DNA of 30,235 nucleotides from Anaerolineaceae bacterium UBA2274 (GTDB taxonomy: Bacteria > Chloroflexota > Anaerolineae > Anaerolineales > Anaerolineaceae): assembly GCA_002347705.1 (NCBI GenBank), contig DDWY01000009.1:1-30235 (forward strand). The letters are read 5' to 3'. The position numbers were made by a program, and so were the translations under genes. The notes below the pieces were generated by a model, which saw only the letters and a list, made by a program, of their open reading frames with translations, was not told where the DNA came from and did no database searches. This document shows, piece after piece, positions 15,407 through 23,493 of this stretch (position 1 is its first letter; each line of letters opens with the position of its first letter).

Positions 15407-15843
15407 GCGAGACCCCAAAATTAGTTCTTTTCCAATGCCAATGGTGCCTTTTTTCATCAGCGGACCAGGAATGGGTTGATAACCAATTGCCCGCAAACAT
15501 CCACCTCATAAAAGTACCCTGCACCGGTCGCATCAATCCGCTTTACCTCCTGAACGCCGTTCAAGGTGGCGCGGACGGCATCATGATCAGCGGATGTCTG
15601 CCTGAGCAGTGCCACTTCAAAACAGGCAATATTGGAGCCCGCCGGCAGTTGGAAGAGTTTTCCGATTATCTCAATTACATTGGCTATGAGCAGGAACGCG
15701 TTCGTTTCCTTTGGCTGGACCTGCAAGATCGCGGCATTATCCAGAAAGAGCTTGCTGCATTTGAAGCTCAACTCGAAGCCCTTGGCCCTGCCCACAACCT
15801 TGCCACGCGTTTGGCTGAACCAGCCGGAGGTGCCAATGCCTGA
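15403..15843 (+). CDS. MvhD/FlxD-like [2Fe-2S] electron-transfer protein
   Basis: 146 residues of the MvhD family, which passes electrons from a hydrogenase or NAD(P)H dehydrogenase module to HdrA. The signature is FQCQWCLFSSAD (C12, C15), VPCTGRINP (C40) and SGCLPEQCHF (C65, C70). It is a second MvhD domain, because hdrA in this operon already carries one; the two differ clearly (YGGADLAG in the fusion, FSSADQEW here). ATG 15403 overlaps the previous stop; a longer reading starting at 15376 would lie inside the HdrC gene. The position before FlxC/B/A-like genes suggests the FlxD role, the docking subunit between the Flx dehydrogenase and HdrA. All ligands are cysteine; there is no further Sec codon. 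Confidence 0.88.
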   Translation: MSETPKLVLFQCQWCLFSSADQEWVDNQLPANIHLIKVPCTGRINPLYLLNAVQGGADGIMISGCLPEQCHFKTGNIGARRQLEEFSDYLNYIGYEQERVRFLWLDLQDRGIIQKELAAFEAQLEALGPAHNLATRLAEPAGGANA

Positions 15844-16789
15844 TTTAGACGCCCTCAAAGCTGAGGCCAAACGTCTTCTTGATGAAGGTGTGATTGAAAT
15901 GGTCATCGGTTTTAAAGCCGGCGATACCCCCCTCCATCCGCAGCCTGCGTTTTTTAAGACATCCGAAGAAATTGATCAGCTTGTTTACAACGCACTTTGC
16001 CAGAATAATCTTGCCACCTACCTCACCCGCTTCCCGAAGACCCAAAAGATTGGCATGCTGGTGCGGGGATGCGAGAATCGTTCAGTGAACGCCCTGGTTT
16101 TTGAGGGGCAGCACCCTCGTGAGAATCTTTACCTGATTGGTATCCCCTGTGAAGGCATCATCGATTGGCGAAAGATCATTGAACAGGCTGGTGAAGAAGT
16201 AATCAGTGTTATCGAACAAAGTGATAACACGGTCCTGGTCGAATCGAAGTCCGGCTACTTCACACTTGAAAAAGACACCTTGCTGCACGAAAGCTGCGCC
16301 CGCTGCATTCATCCAAATCCAATTTCGGCTGATATTGTCATCGGTGAACTCCTGCCGGAAGGCGATCCCGCCCTGGCACGCGAGCAGGTTGCAGCTTTTG
16401 CGAACCTCTCGTTGCAGGAAAGATACGCCTGGTTCCGCCAGGAAGCCGAACGCTGCATTCGCTGTTATGCCTGCCGTGAAGCCTGCCCGATGTGCTACTG
16501 CGAGGAGTGTTTCGTGGATCACGTCAGCCCGCGCTGGACCGAGAGCGGCACCACCCCGGCTGGCATGCAAGGCTGGCACATTGTGCGCGCCTTCCACCAA
16601 ACTGGTCGCTGCACCAGCTGCGGCGCTTGCGAACGTGCCTGTCCGATGGATATCAAGATGACCTATCTGACCGAGAAACTTAACGAAGATATGCGCCAAA
16701 AGTACAACTTTGAAGCTGGGATGGACACCAAAACCCCACCACCTTTCTCGACCATCACGCTGGACGACAAATCCCGCTTTATAGTTTGA
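15836..16789 (+). CDS. FlxC-like iron-sulfur protein
   Basis: 317 residues with a cysteine-rich C-terminal part: C207/210/213/217 running on to C220, C222 and C225 (RCIRCYACREACPMCYCEEC), then a normal quartet C259/262/265/269 (RCTSCGACERACP). Further cysteines at 79, 105, 154 and 157 in the N-terminal region may bind another cofactor. The arrangement resembles FlxC of flavin oxidoreductase-Hdr clusters and, more distantly, F420-dehydrogenase beta-type proteins. It probably carries electrons between the FAD/NAD(P)H subunit and MvhD/HdrA. ATG 15836 overlaps the end of the MvhD gene (stop at 15841-15843) and follows CCGGAGG; a longer in-frame reading from 15632 is an extension inside that gene. 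The name FlxC rests on context and motif style. Confidence 0.75.
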   Translation: MPDLDALKAEAKRLLDEGVIEMVIGFKAGDTPLHPQPAFFKTSEEIDQLVYNALCQNNLATYLTRFPKTQKIGMLVRGCENRSVNALVFEGQHPRENLYLIGIPCEGIIDWRKIIEQAGEEVISVIEQSDNTVLVESKSGYFTLEKDTLLHESCARCIHPNPISADIVIGELLPEGDPALAREQVAAFANLSLQERYAWFRQEAERCIRCYACREACPMCYCEECFVDHVSPRWTESGTTPAGMQGWHIVRAFHQTGRCTSCGACERACPMDIKMTYLTEKLNEDMRQKYNFEAGMDTKTPPPFSTITLDDKSRFIV

Positions 16790-16800
16790 GGAGAGCTAAA

Positions 16801-17820
16801 ATGAACCTGATCCTCAAAAAAGACCAACTCAATCACCAACTGAATGCCTGGCGCCAGGATTACGAAGTCCACGCGCCGCAATCTCTGGAGAATTACACCC
16901 ATTTTCTACCCCTGCAAGATGAATTTGAACTTGCACTCGATAAAGCTCACAACACGCGTATTCCGCCAAAAGCCCTCTTTTTGCCGACCTCCGAGGCTCT
17001 GCTAAAATTCACACGTGTTGGCGGTTACGAACAAGTTCCCACAGAAACTGCTCCCCGTCTCATTTTTGGCATCCGTCCCTGCGACGCGCATGCCATGACC
17101 ATGCTCGACACGGTTTTTGAGCAGGAACGCTACACAGACCCACACTGGCAAGCCCGCCACGACGCCACGCTTTTGGTCGGCCTTGGCTGCCACGAACCCT
17201 GCCAGACTGGTTTCTGCACAACAGTCGGCTCAGGTCCCTTCAACCACGCTGGTCTGGACGCAATCCTGACTGATCTCGGCGAGATCTTCCTGGTGGAAAC
17301 CCTCACAGAAAAAGGTGAACGCCTTTTTAGCCAACTTGAAACTGCCACTGAGGAGCAGAGTACGCAAGCAAGCGAGCTGCAGCAAGCTGCCGCGGCAAGC
17401 ATGCCGATTGCCTTTGAAAAAGAAGGCTTGAAAGAAAAGCTCGACCAAAACTTCGACAGCCCCTACTGGGAAGAAGTTTCGCGCTCCTGCCTGGGCTGTG
17501 GAGTGTGCACTTTCCTCTGCCCCACCTGTTTCTGCTTCGACATCGTCGATGAAGCCCAACGCGGCGAACGCGTGCGCAACTGGGACACTTGCATGTTCCG
17601 CACTTACTCCCTCGAAGCATCCGGGCACAATCCGCGCCCCAGCCGCGTGGAACGCACCCGCCAACGCCTGAGTCACAAATACACCTATTGGGTGGATCAA
17701 ATCAACCAGATCGGCTGCACAGGCTGCGGCCGCTGCGTGCGTTATTGCCCGGTCGGCTTAGACATCCGCGCCATGCTGCGCAAAGCCCAACAACTTCCAA
17801 GTGAGGTAGCCCATGTCTAA
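16801..17820 (+). CDS. FlxB/AsrA-like iron-sulfur subunit
   Basis: 339 residues resembling AsrA (anaerobic sulfite reductase subunit A), sulfhydrogenase beta subunits and FlxB. It has the N-terminal region with FGIRPCDAHA (89-98) and GLGCHEPCQTGFC (127-139), then quartets C230/233/236/240 (SCLGCGVCTFLCPTCFCFD) and C306/309/312/316 (GCTGCGRCVRYCP). Such proteins relay electrons from the FAD/NAD(P)H-binding partner encoded next door. ATG 16801 follows GAGGAGAG at 16788-16795. The stop (17818-17820) lies 8 bp inside the next gene, so the two are tightly coupled. A role in sulfite reduction is unlikely because no sirohaem subunit (AsrC) is present. Confidence 0.85.
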   Translation: MNLILKKDQLNHQLNAWRQDYEVHAPQSLENYTHFLPLQDEFELALDKAHNTRIPPKALFLPTSEALLKFTRVGGYEQVPTETAPRLIFGIRPCDAHAMTMLDTVFEQERYTDPHWQARHDATLLVGLGCHEPCQTGFCTTVGSGPFNHAGLDAILTDLGEIFLVETLTEKGERLFSQLETATEEQSTQASELQQAAAASMPIAFEKEGLKEKLDQNFDSPYWEEVSRSCLGCGVCTFLCPTCFCFDIVDEAQRGERVRNWDTCMFRTYSLEASGHNPRPSRVERTRQRLSHKYTYWVDQINQIGCTGCGRCVRYCPVGLDIRAMLRKAQQLPSEVAHV

Positions 17821-18670
17821 TGAGGCTCACAGCCCCTATCTGCCTATTCCCATGCATGTTTTGCATGCCTATTACGAGTCTAATGACCGCTCCCTTAAAA
17901 CCCTGGAGCTGAGTTTTGACGACCCCCAGGATGCCCGCGAATTCTTCGCTGCCTACAATCCGGGTCAATTCTGTCTCTTGAGCGTCATCGGCAAAGGCGA
18001 GTCCGCTCTTGGCATCGCCAGCGCCGCCTGGGAAGGCGATTTCGTACGCTTCACCGTCCAAAAGATGGGCTCCGTAACGACTGCCTTGCATGAACTCAAA
18101 CCCGGCGATCCAATCGGCATCCGCGGACCGCTTGGCAATGGTTTTCCACTGGAAGATTGGAAGGGCAAGAATCTGGTCATCATCGGCGGCGGGTGCGCTT
18201 TTTCGACCCTCTATGCCCTTACCAAACATCTGCACCATCCTTCCAATCGCGGGGATTACGGTAAAATGACCGTCATTTACGGCACCCGCACCTCCGGGCT
18301 GTGCATGTACAAACAGGACATTGCCGCCTGGCATCAAAGGGATGACATGGAAGTGCATCAAGCGATTGACGTTCCGGAGCAGGATTGGCTTCACCATGTT
18401 GGCTATGTGCCTGATGTGGTCAGAGAAGTCCAACCATCTCCAGTCAATAGCGTTGCAGTTGTTTGCGGTCCTCCAATTATGACCAAATTCACCCTGCCAG
18501 CACTGGTCGAGCTTGGGTTCACCCCCGAAACCATTTTTACCTCGCTCGAAAAACGTATGAAATGCGGCGTCGGCAAGTGTGGACGCTGCAATCTTGGTCC
18601 AAAATACATCTGCAAAGACGGTCCGGTCTTCAGCCTGGCTGAACTAAACAACCTGCCAGCAGACCTTTAG
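17813..18670 (+). CDS. FlxA/AsrB-like FAD/NAD(P)-binding reductase with [2Fe-2S] cluster
   Basis: 285 residues of the ferredoxin-NADP reductase superfamily, closest in plan to AsrB, HydG, PyrK and FlxA. It has an FAD-binding barrel (YNPGQFCLLSVIG, 48-60; GIRGPLGNGFP, 102-112), a nucleotide-binding fold (LVIIGGGCAFSTL, 121-133; VVCGPPIM, 216-223), and a C-terminal [2Fe-2S] set C251, C256, C259, C267. The dinucleotide loop GGGCAFST differs from the more usual GGxGxAPL, so NADH or NADPH preference cannot be read off. It should be the entry or exit point for NAD(P)H electrons of the HdrA-based complex. It overlaps the preceding gene by 8 bp and ends 7 bp before the next ATG. Confidence 0.88.
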   Translation: MSNEAHSPYLPIPMHVLHAYYESNDRSLKTLELSFDDPQDAREFFAAYNPGQFCLLSVIGKGESALGIASAAWEGDFVRFTVQKMGSVTTALHELKPGDPIGIRGPLGNGFPLEDWKGKNLVIIGGGCAFSTLYALTKHLHHPSNRGDYGKMTVIYGTRTSGLCMYKQDIAAWHQRDDMEVHQAIDVPEQDWLHHVGYVPDVVREVQPSPVNSVAVVCGPPIMTKFTLPALVELGFTPETIFTSLEKRMKCGVGKCGRCNLGPKYICKDGPVFSLAELNNLPADL

Positions 18671-18677
18671 GAGAAAA

Positions 18678-19661
18678 ATGAGTCGCGGTATTCCGAAGAA
18701 AACCAAAACCGAACACGAAATGACTATCGCGCGCCCAATGGTGACGCGTAATTACCTGATGCGCTGGGATCTCGACCGCTGTGTTGGCTGCCAAATTGGT
18801 CCGATTGTCTGCCCCAAAGGCGCCCTCACACATGTGGAGGCGGAATTGCAAGACGGGCGCATCGTTAAACGCGCATCAGTGGACGTGGATGAGAAGAAAT
18901 GTGTCGCCTGCGGTACCTGCGTGGTATCCTGCCCCACCCATGCCATTTCGCTCACCATCAATGGCAAGCCTGAAATTCCGGTCATTGAGTACGGCGCTTA
19001 TCCCGAATTCATTACCAAGACCATCTTCCGCAAGGAAAAGTTTGATTTCTCGCTCAAAGATTTCATCATTGAAAACTGCCCCACCGGCGTTATCAGCTAC
19101 GATGAAGTACGCGAAACCATGCGCGTCGACTTCGATAACTGCATCCACTGCCGTCAGTGTGAAATCGCCAGCAAAGGCGCCTTTGAGGTCCGCCAGGCAT
19201 GGGTCGGCTCGGTCGAATTGCACCGCGAACGCTGCGTGGAAGGCTGCCTGGCATGCGCCGATATCTGCCCCACCCGTGCCCTGCACATTGATGAAGCCGG
19301 TGTGCTGGTTTTGGCGGACTATTACTGCATCAAGTGCGGCGCCTGCATGGAAGTTTGCCCCGTAAAAGCCGAATATATAGAAGAACCCTTTGAGTTTGAA
19401 TCGCAGGGTATGACCCTCCAACGAACGCTAAAAAAGTTGACAAACGCCGAGAAACTGCCGGTTAAAGTAGAACGCTGGCGCGTAAACCACACCGAAGTTT
19501 CCAGCGCTTCCTGGATCGAGGCACTGCGAAAAGTATCGGATGACAAAGCCAAGTCCGTTGAGATTGACCGTAAGCGCGCGCTGCGCCGGGCTGATCTGAT
19601 CGACGCGCTGCGTGGGAATTTGCTTGCAAAGGCACAACTCAAAAAAGAAATAGAACCATAG
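18678..19661 (+). CDS. Polyferredoxin with partly degenerate cluster motifs
   Basis: 327 residues carrying six cysteine motifs, some incomplete: C35/38/[G41]/45 (third ligand is Gly), C75/78/81/85 (complete), isolated C134-P, C155/158/161/[S165] (last ligand is Ser), C186/190/193/197 (extra residue after the first Cys) and C217/220/223/227 (complete). The incomplete pairs could combine as in two-cluster ferredoxins, giving perhaps four to five [4Fe-4S] clusters. The last 80 residues are charged and helical without cysteine. It resembles MvhB/VhuB-type polyferredoxins in plan and is probably an electron carrier or extra wire for the AOR-Hdr complex. The ATG 18678 has AGGAG just upstream. No FMN or signal motifs were seen. 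Confidence 0.82.
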   Translation: MSRGIPKKTKTEHEMTIARPMVTRNYLMRWDLDRCVGCQIGPIVCPKGALTHVEAELQDGRIVKRASVDVDEKKCVACGTCVVSCPTHAISLTINGKPEIPVIEYGAYPEFITKTIFRKEKFDFSLKDFIIENCPTGVISYDEVRETMRVDFDNCIHCRQCEIASKGAFEVRQAWVGSVELHRERCVEGCLACADICPTRALHIDEAGVLVLADYYCIKCGACMEVCPVKAEYIEEPFEFESQGMTLQRTLKKLTNAEKLPVKVERWRVNHTEVSSASWIEALRKVSDDKAKSVEIDRKRALRRADLIDALRGNLLAKAQLKKEIEP

Positions 19662-19687
19662 CTTTTTTCTCAATCAGGAGGAACCTG

Positions 19688-19987
19688 ATGAAATTACCAC
19701 AATTTCTGATGTTGATACCATTCCTCAAAAAGCTCATGGTTGAGACCTCTGCTGAGGCGTTTCATAAAGCCTGCAAGCTTCTGGATCAAAATGGGATCAA
19801 GTACCGCATTCAGACTTTCCGTTTTCAAGGCGCCATCGGCACGGGGCTGCAATCCCGCTCTTATATGGGCTTCAATGTCTCCCAAAATAAATGGGGTGCA
19901 ACCACATCCCTTTCTTACGCCATTTATGTTCGTCACAAGGATTACGAAACAGCACGCCAGTTGACTGACTCAATCAAATTGGGGTAA
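19688..19987 (+). CDS. Small DUF2007-like protein
   Basis: 99 residues. The second half (NKWGATTSLSYAIYVRHKDYETARQLTDSI) has the YxIYVxxxDxExAxxLL pattern of small DUF2007-type putative signal-transducing proteins, which have no firmly known function; the match is by eye and weak. The N-terminus (LPQFLMLIPFLKKLM) is hydrophobic and amphipathic, possibly a membrane-surface helix. It is the last gene of the AOR operon, 26 bp after the polyferredoxin, with a strong AGGAGG site. Its end overlaps by 18 bp the convergent metallophosphoesterase gene, so no room for a terminator exists between them. Confidence 0.6.
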   Translation: MKLPQFLMLIPFLKKLMVETSAEAFHKACKLLDQNGIKYRIQTFRFQGAIGTGLQSRSYMGFNVSQNKWGATTSLSYAIYVRHKDYETARQLTDSIKLG

Positions 19988-21355
19988 GTCGTGCTGCTCT
20001 GGAGGTAGGGCTCCAAAGCCGTGCCGTGCGGTAAAGTCAAAAGACCAACCCGTGGGGCGGTTGTATTCAGGATTGTGTTCGCCTTGCTTGAAGATCAAGA
20101 CCCGGGCTTTTGATCTCAGCCGGCCAAAGTCACGCAAGTTCGGTGTAGTTGTGATCAGGTTTCTGAACGTGCCGGTATTGATGTAGTAAGTTTCAATCCC
20201 CTTTTCTACCTTCATCAACTGCACGGTTGGATTGTGCGTATGCCCCGAGACGATGCACCTGATGGGCGAGTTTGGTTTGCGTAAACATTCTTCTTTGAGA
20301 ATGATGTCCGATTGATCCTCAATTTTCGACCGGCGAGAAACCGGAGACAGCAAAGTCTTGATCATCCAGAAGGGCAGCCCTCCGCGCCAAAGCCGCGTTT
20401 TCAGGAGAGCCTTCAGGCTGGCAGCAGAGAATCCCGTCAAACCGCCAAAAGTGATCATCTGGCTGCCAATTTGCGGGGAAAAGGCGAGATCGTCGAGCAT
20501 TTCCACGAAGACCGGCTCTATTAGCTGCCAGACTTCTTTCATGGAGAACCCGGGGGTAGAGAATAAAAAGTTGATCAACGCGTTCGAAGGTCTAACGTTA
20601 TCGAAATCGATCAATCGTTGGAACATGACTGAGAGATCCTGGTTTTCCAGAATATTATCTTCACTGTAGTATTCCTTGAATAGGATTGGCAGTTTTGCCG
20701 CAATATCCGTGGTCACAATATCCCCGAGGTTAGGTCTGTCGTAGTATTTTTTATCGATCAGGGTAGGAATTTCAGGCCATAGGCGCACATCCACCCCAAA
20801 GTTTGCCGGGTCATACTCGTGCCCATGGCGAATCAGAATTTTTGTTTCACCATTTGTTTGATGCAGGTACTGATTATCAAACGGCAGATCAGATGGCTCC
20901 ATCCCCAGGAAACCGCGGGTACGGTTGCGCACACGCCGGCTCGCGTTCAGTAATCGGTCGTGGTTTCCGGGAATGTAATGGATGCGGACTGGTCGGCGCA
21001 ATTGGACTGTCAGATTACGAAAAATATCCAGAGTAGCCGCAACGCGCCGATCCGCAGCAATCGCATCCATAATCTCATTGATCCGCGCTTCCAACTCGCT
21101 GCCCTCGGTGACCTCATCATTGTGCGCGTAAGGCCGCAGGTGATCTTTTTGCCACAGTGCTGACCGGGTGATCTCAAAAATATCGCCAGCCAGAACAAGG
21201 TCGATGTCTTCAATGTTGTCGTTGCGGATAAACTCGTGAATTTCACTGAAGAAAGCGCGGTAGACCTCAGGCGGCAGATTGTGATTAAAGGAGTGCTCAC
21301 CAATCGCCAGTGAACTGCTTTCCGCGAAATGCAAATCCGACATTACAATGATCAC
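19970..21355 (-). CDS. Calcineurin-like metallophosphoesterase
   Basis: 461 residues with all metal-binding motifs of the family: DLH (Asp7, His9), GD (Asp58), GNHD (130-133), GHE (178-180) and a C-terminal SGHTH near residue 370, followed by YYINTGTFRNLI. The family hydrolyses phosphomono- or phosphodiesters; the substrate cannot be told. A roughly 170-residue helical insert between GHE and GHTH makes it longer than typical members. GTG 21355 is chosen because AGGAG (21362-21366) lies 6 nt upstream; the ATG at 21343 would start just before DLH and lose the first beta-strand. No signal peptide is seen. It ends convergently with the AOR operon, overlapping the last gene by 18 bp. Confidence 0.88.
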   Translation of the reverse strand: MIIVMSDLHFAESSSLAIGEHSFNHNLPPEVYRAFFSEIHEFIRNDNIEDIDLVLAGDIFEITRSALWQKDHLRPYAHNDEVTEGSELEARINEIMDAIAADRRVAATLDIFRNLTVQLRRPVRIHYIPGNHDRLLNASRRVRNRTRGFLGMEPSDLPFDNQYLHQTNGETKILIRHGHEYDPANFGVDVRLWPEIPTLIDKKYYDRPNLGDIVTTDIAAKLPILFKEYYSEDNILENQDLSVMFQRLIDFDNVRPSNALINFLFSTPGFSMKEVWQLIEPVFVEMLDDLAFSPQIGSQMITFGGLTGFSAASLKALLKTRLWRGGLPFWMIKTLLSPVSRRSKIEDQSDIILKEECLRKPNSPIRCIVSGHTHNPTVQLMKVEKGIETYYINTGTFRNLITTTPNLRDFGRLRSKARVLIFKQGEHNPEYNRPTGWSFDFTARHGFGALPPEQHDLPQFD

Positions 21356-21375
21356 TTTTTTCTCCTGGGACTATT

Positions 21376-21405
21376 GTATTACAACACCCGCCTGATTTTG
21401 TTCAA
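21376..21405 (-). promoter_or_regulatory. Candidate promoter for the metallophosphoesterase
   Basis: On the minus strand, TTGAAC (21405-21400), 18 nt, TAATAC (21381-21376), about 20 nt before the GTG. It is a reasonable but not strong sigma-70-type match. The -35 lies in one copy of the 14-bp tandem repeat at 21401-21428. Confidence 0.3.
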
Positions 21406-21428
21406 AGTAGCACATTCAAAGTAGCACT
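21401..21428. repeat. Two tandem 14-bp repeats
   Basis: TTCAAAGTAGCACA (21401-21414) followed directly by TTCAAAGTAGCACT (21415-21428), one mismatch. They lie in the 76-bp gap between the exoprotein stop and the metallophosphoesterase start. Each copy supplies a TTGAA box on the minus strand, so the repeat may be part of a regulatory site or simply a slippage duplication. Confidence 0.6.
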
Positions 21429-21431
21429 TAA

Positions 21432-23441
21432 CTACGGAACTTGAAGCCTGAATGCGCCCGATTCTCTTGTGCCGACGATTAGAACATGCGCATCCATCGG
21501 ATCAAACGCCAGCGCTTGAACTGTCCATTCAAAGCTATGCGCATGCCAATTTACACCGCAGTCCTTCGTGGTCCACAATTTTGTGCCCCCACCCACTGCC
21601 CATGTACATTTGTCGCCTTGTGAGCTTGCGACAGTTAGATCGCTTGAAAAGAAGTTCCCAATCCCTTCCGGCAATCCACTCAAGCCAATAAATGATGCTG
21701 AAGCCCCTTCTGTTGAGGTTTGCATTTTACTTAAGCCTGACGAATCGTAATTGAAAACTCCACAATCACCGACCTTGTCGCACGCAAAAACCTTCACATC
21801 GCCTTCAGGCGTCTGCACCATTTCTTGAACCGCCCAAGTCTCCAGCCCGACCTGCTCCCACTGATCTCCTCGCAATGCCCAGAAGCCTGATCCAGCAGTG
21901 CCCAACAGCAGTTGCCCAGCCTGTAAGCCAATACCACTTGGTTGAATAATACTGTTTACTTCATTCCAAATAGCCTCATCTGGCAGCAGAACCCGCCCTC
22001 TTACCCAGTTTATGCCTGCTTCCACATCCTCCGGAGGAGCTTCAGGTAAGGTGACAGCTTGCCAGGTCTGCCCATTCCAGACGTCCATCCATCCACGCCC
22101 AATGGCAAAAAGCTGCTCGTCTGCTAATGCCAGAGAGACCACATCCAGGCTGGTCAAGCCCGCGTTCATGGGTTCCCAGGTATCACCTGAATCTGAAATC
22201 TTAAAAACTCCCTGCCCGTAAACCGCCCCTGCCAGCATGTCAGCTTCACCAGGCATTACCGTAAGACCAGTAATAGCCGTCAATCGCATATCAGCCATGA
22301 TACTATTCCAGTTGGAGCCATAGCTGCTCGAGCGGAAAATGCCATTGTTCTCAGTGGCAGCATACCAGCGCTGTGGATTGCCATCGGCAATCACAAAGTC
22401 ATACAGGCGCTGCCCAGCCAGACCGCGCGGAACCCAACTGGCAGCAAAATCATCCGAACTGTACAGTCCATTACCGTAGGTGCAGCTGAAAACCCGCTTT
22501 TGCTGCCTGCCAAAGGGGTCAAGATAAACTCTGTATACCTCCACGTCTTCCGGCAACCCTGCACTACTCATTACCCACGAAGCTCCGCCATTCCAGGTGC
22601 GAAAAATCCCTTCTCCATGCCAAACACCGCCATAAACCAGCCCTGCGTAGGCATTATCAATGGCGAAAGACCGCGCCGAGGGGTCAGTTACGCCCGTATT
22701 GATTGGGCTGAAAGTTAGGCCGCCGTTCACGCTCTTGTAAAAACCGTGTTCGTGCGCCGTCAGATAGACTATATTGGAGTTGTTTGGGTCAATATCCACA
22801 TCGTAAAAGTAGTCTAGCTTTTGGTCGTAATAAGTATCGCCCGTATAAAGAACAGTCCAGTTTAAACCACCATTAATACTACTCGCAAGGTAACCCATCA
22901 AACTTCCACTGATGCGAGAGACAACGAATATTCTCTGCGGATTGGCTGGATCAATCTCGATATCGTAGATGATGTGGTTATCGAGCACACCCCCATTTGA
23001 AGACTGCCAGCTTTCCCCAGCATTGGTCGATCTGTAAATCCCTCCCTTGTAGGTCCCCGCAAAAACGATATTTGAACTGGTCGGATGCGTCGCGAGCGAT
23101 TGGATGACCAGGTTTCCCAATCCCACGCTTCTCCTGTACCAGGTCGTGCCCTGGTCAAAACTTTTATAAACACCGCTGCCATAATGCCCGGCGTAGATAT
23201 TGTCGTTCTGACCTGGGTCGATCGCGAAAGAAGTGAAAGTACCCCCCACCGGACCAACCGGCGTCGCTTCTCCTGTCCGGATAAGTGGAAAATAATAAGT
23301 GTAGTTTCCAGTTGGGAATGATTGGCTAAAAACTTCGCTGAATCTAAAGGTGGTTGATATCAAACTGATCAGAAACGCGAAAAAAATCAGCCCAAAGACA
23401 CTGAATCGCAGAGAACGAGAGCCCTGCAAATGATTTCGCAT
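21432..23441 (-). CDS. Secreted Asp-box (BNR-type) beta-propeller protein
   Basis: About 669 residues. A basic start followed by a hydrophobic segment (about 13-33, FSVFGLIFFAFLISLI) acts as a signal peptide or anchor; no lipobox is visible. The remainder is beta-propeller with many Asp-box motifs (S-x-D/N-x-G-x-T-W): SFDQGTTW, STNAGESW, SINGGLNW, SVNGGLTF, TWNGGASW, SSYGSNW, SDSGDTW, TKDCGVNW. Between them occur WD-like strands such as FAIDPGQNDNIYAGHYGSGV. This layout is shared by sialidase-like and VPS10-like propellers, but the catalytic arginine triad of sialidases is not recognisable, so I give no enzyme function; surface binding is a guess. I prefer ATG 23441 with GAGG just upstream; a TTG at 23465 would add eight residues. 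It follows ltaE by 52 bp. Confidence 0.8.
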   Translation of the reverse strand: MRNHLQGSRSLRFSVFGLIFFAFLISLISTTFRFSEVFSQSFPTGNYTYYFPLIRTGEATPVGPVGGTFTSFAIDPGQNDNIYAGHYGSGVYKSFDQGTTWYRRSVGLGNLVIQSLATHPTSSNIVFAGTYKGGIYRSTNAGESWQSSNGGVLDNHIIYDIEIDPANPQRIFVVSRISGSLMGYLASSINGGLNWTVLYTGDTYYDQKLDYFYDVDIDPNNSNIVYLTAHEHGFYKSVNGGLTFSPINTGVTDPSARSFAIDNAYAGLVYGGVWHGEGIFRTWNGGASWVMSSAGLPEDVEVYRVYLDPFGRQQKRVFSCTYGNGLYSSDDFAASWVPRGLAGQRLYDFVIADGNPQRWYAATENNGIFRSSSYGSNWNSIMADMRLTAITGLTVMPGEADMLAGAVYGQGVFKISDSGDTWEPMNAGLTSLDVVSLALADEQLFAIGRGWMDVWNGQTWQAVTLPEAPPEDVEAGINWVRGRVLLPDEAIWNEVNSIIQPSGIGLQAGQLLLGTAGSGFWALRGDQWEQVGLETWAVQEMVQTPEGDVKVFACDKVGDCGVFNYDSSGLSKMQTSTEGASASFIGLSGLPEGIGNFFSSDLTVASSQGDKCTWAVGGGTKLWTTKDCGVNWHAHSFEWTVQALAFDPMDAHVLIVGTRESGAFRLQVP

Positions 23442-23493
23442 ATTTCCTCGCAGTTTACACTGCAACTCCCGTGCCCGGGAGGCCCTGATTATT

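Noticed and set aside
16801..18670. Anaerobic sulfite reductase AsrAB
   Set aside because: The two proteins resemble AsrA and AsrB, but no sirohaem-binding AsrC is present and the neighbours are MvhD, HdrA and AOR, which points to a Flx-type module.
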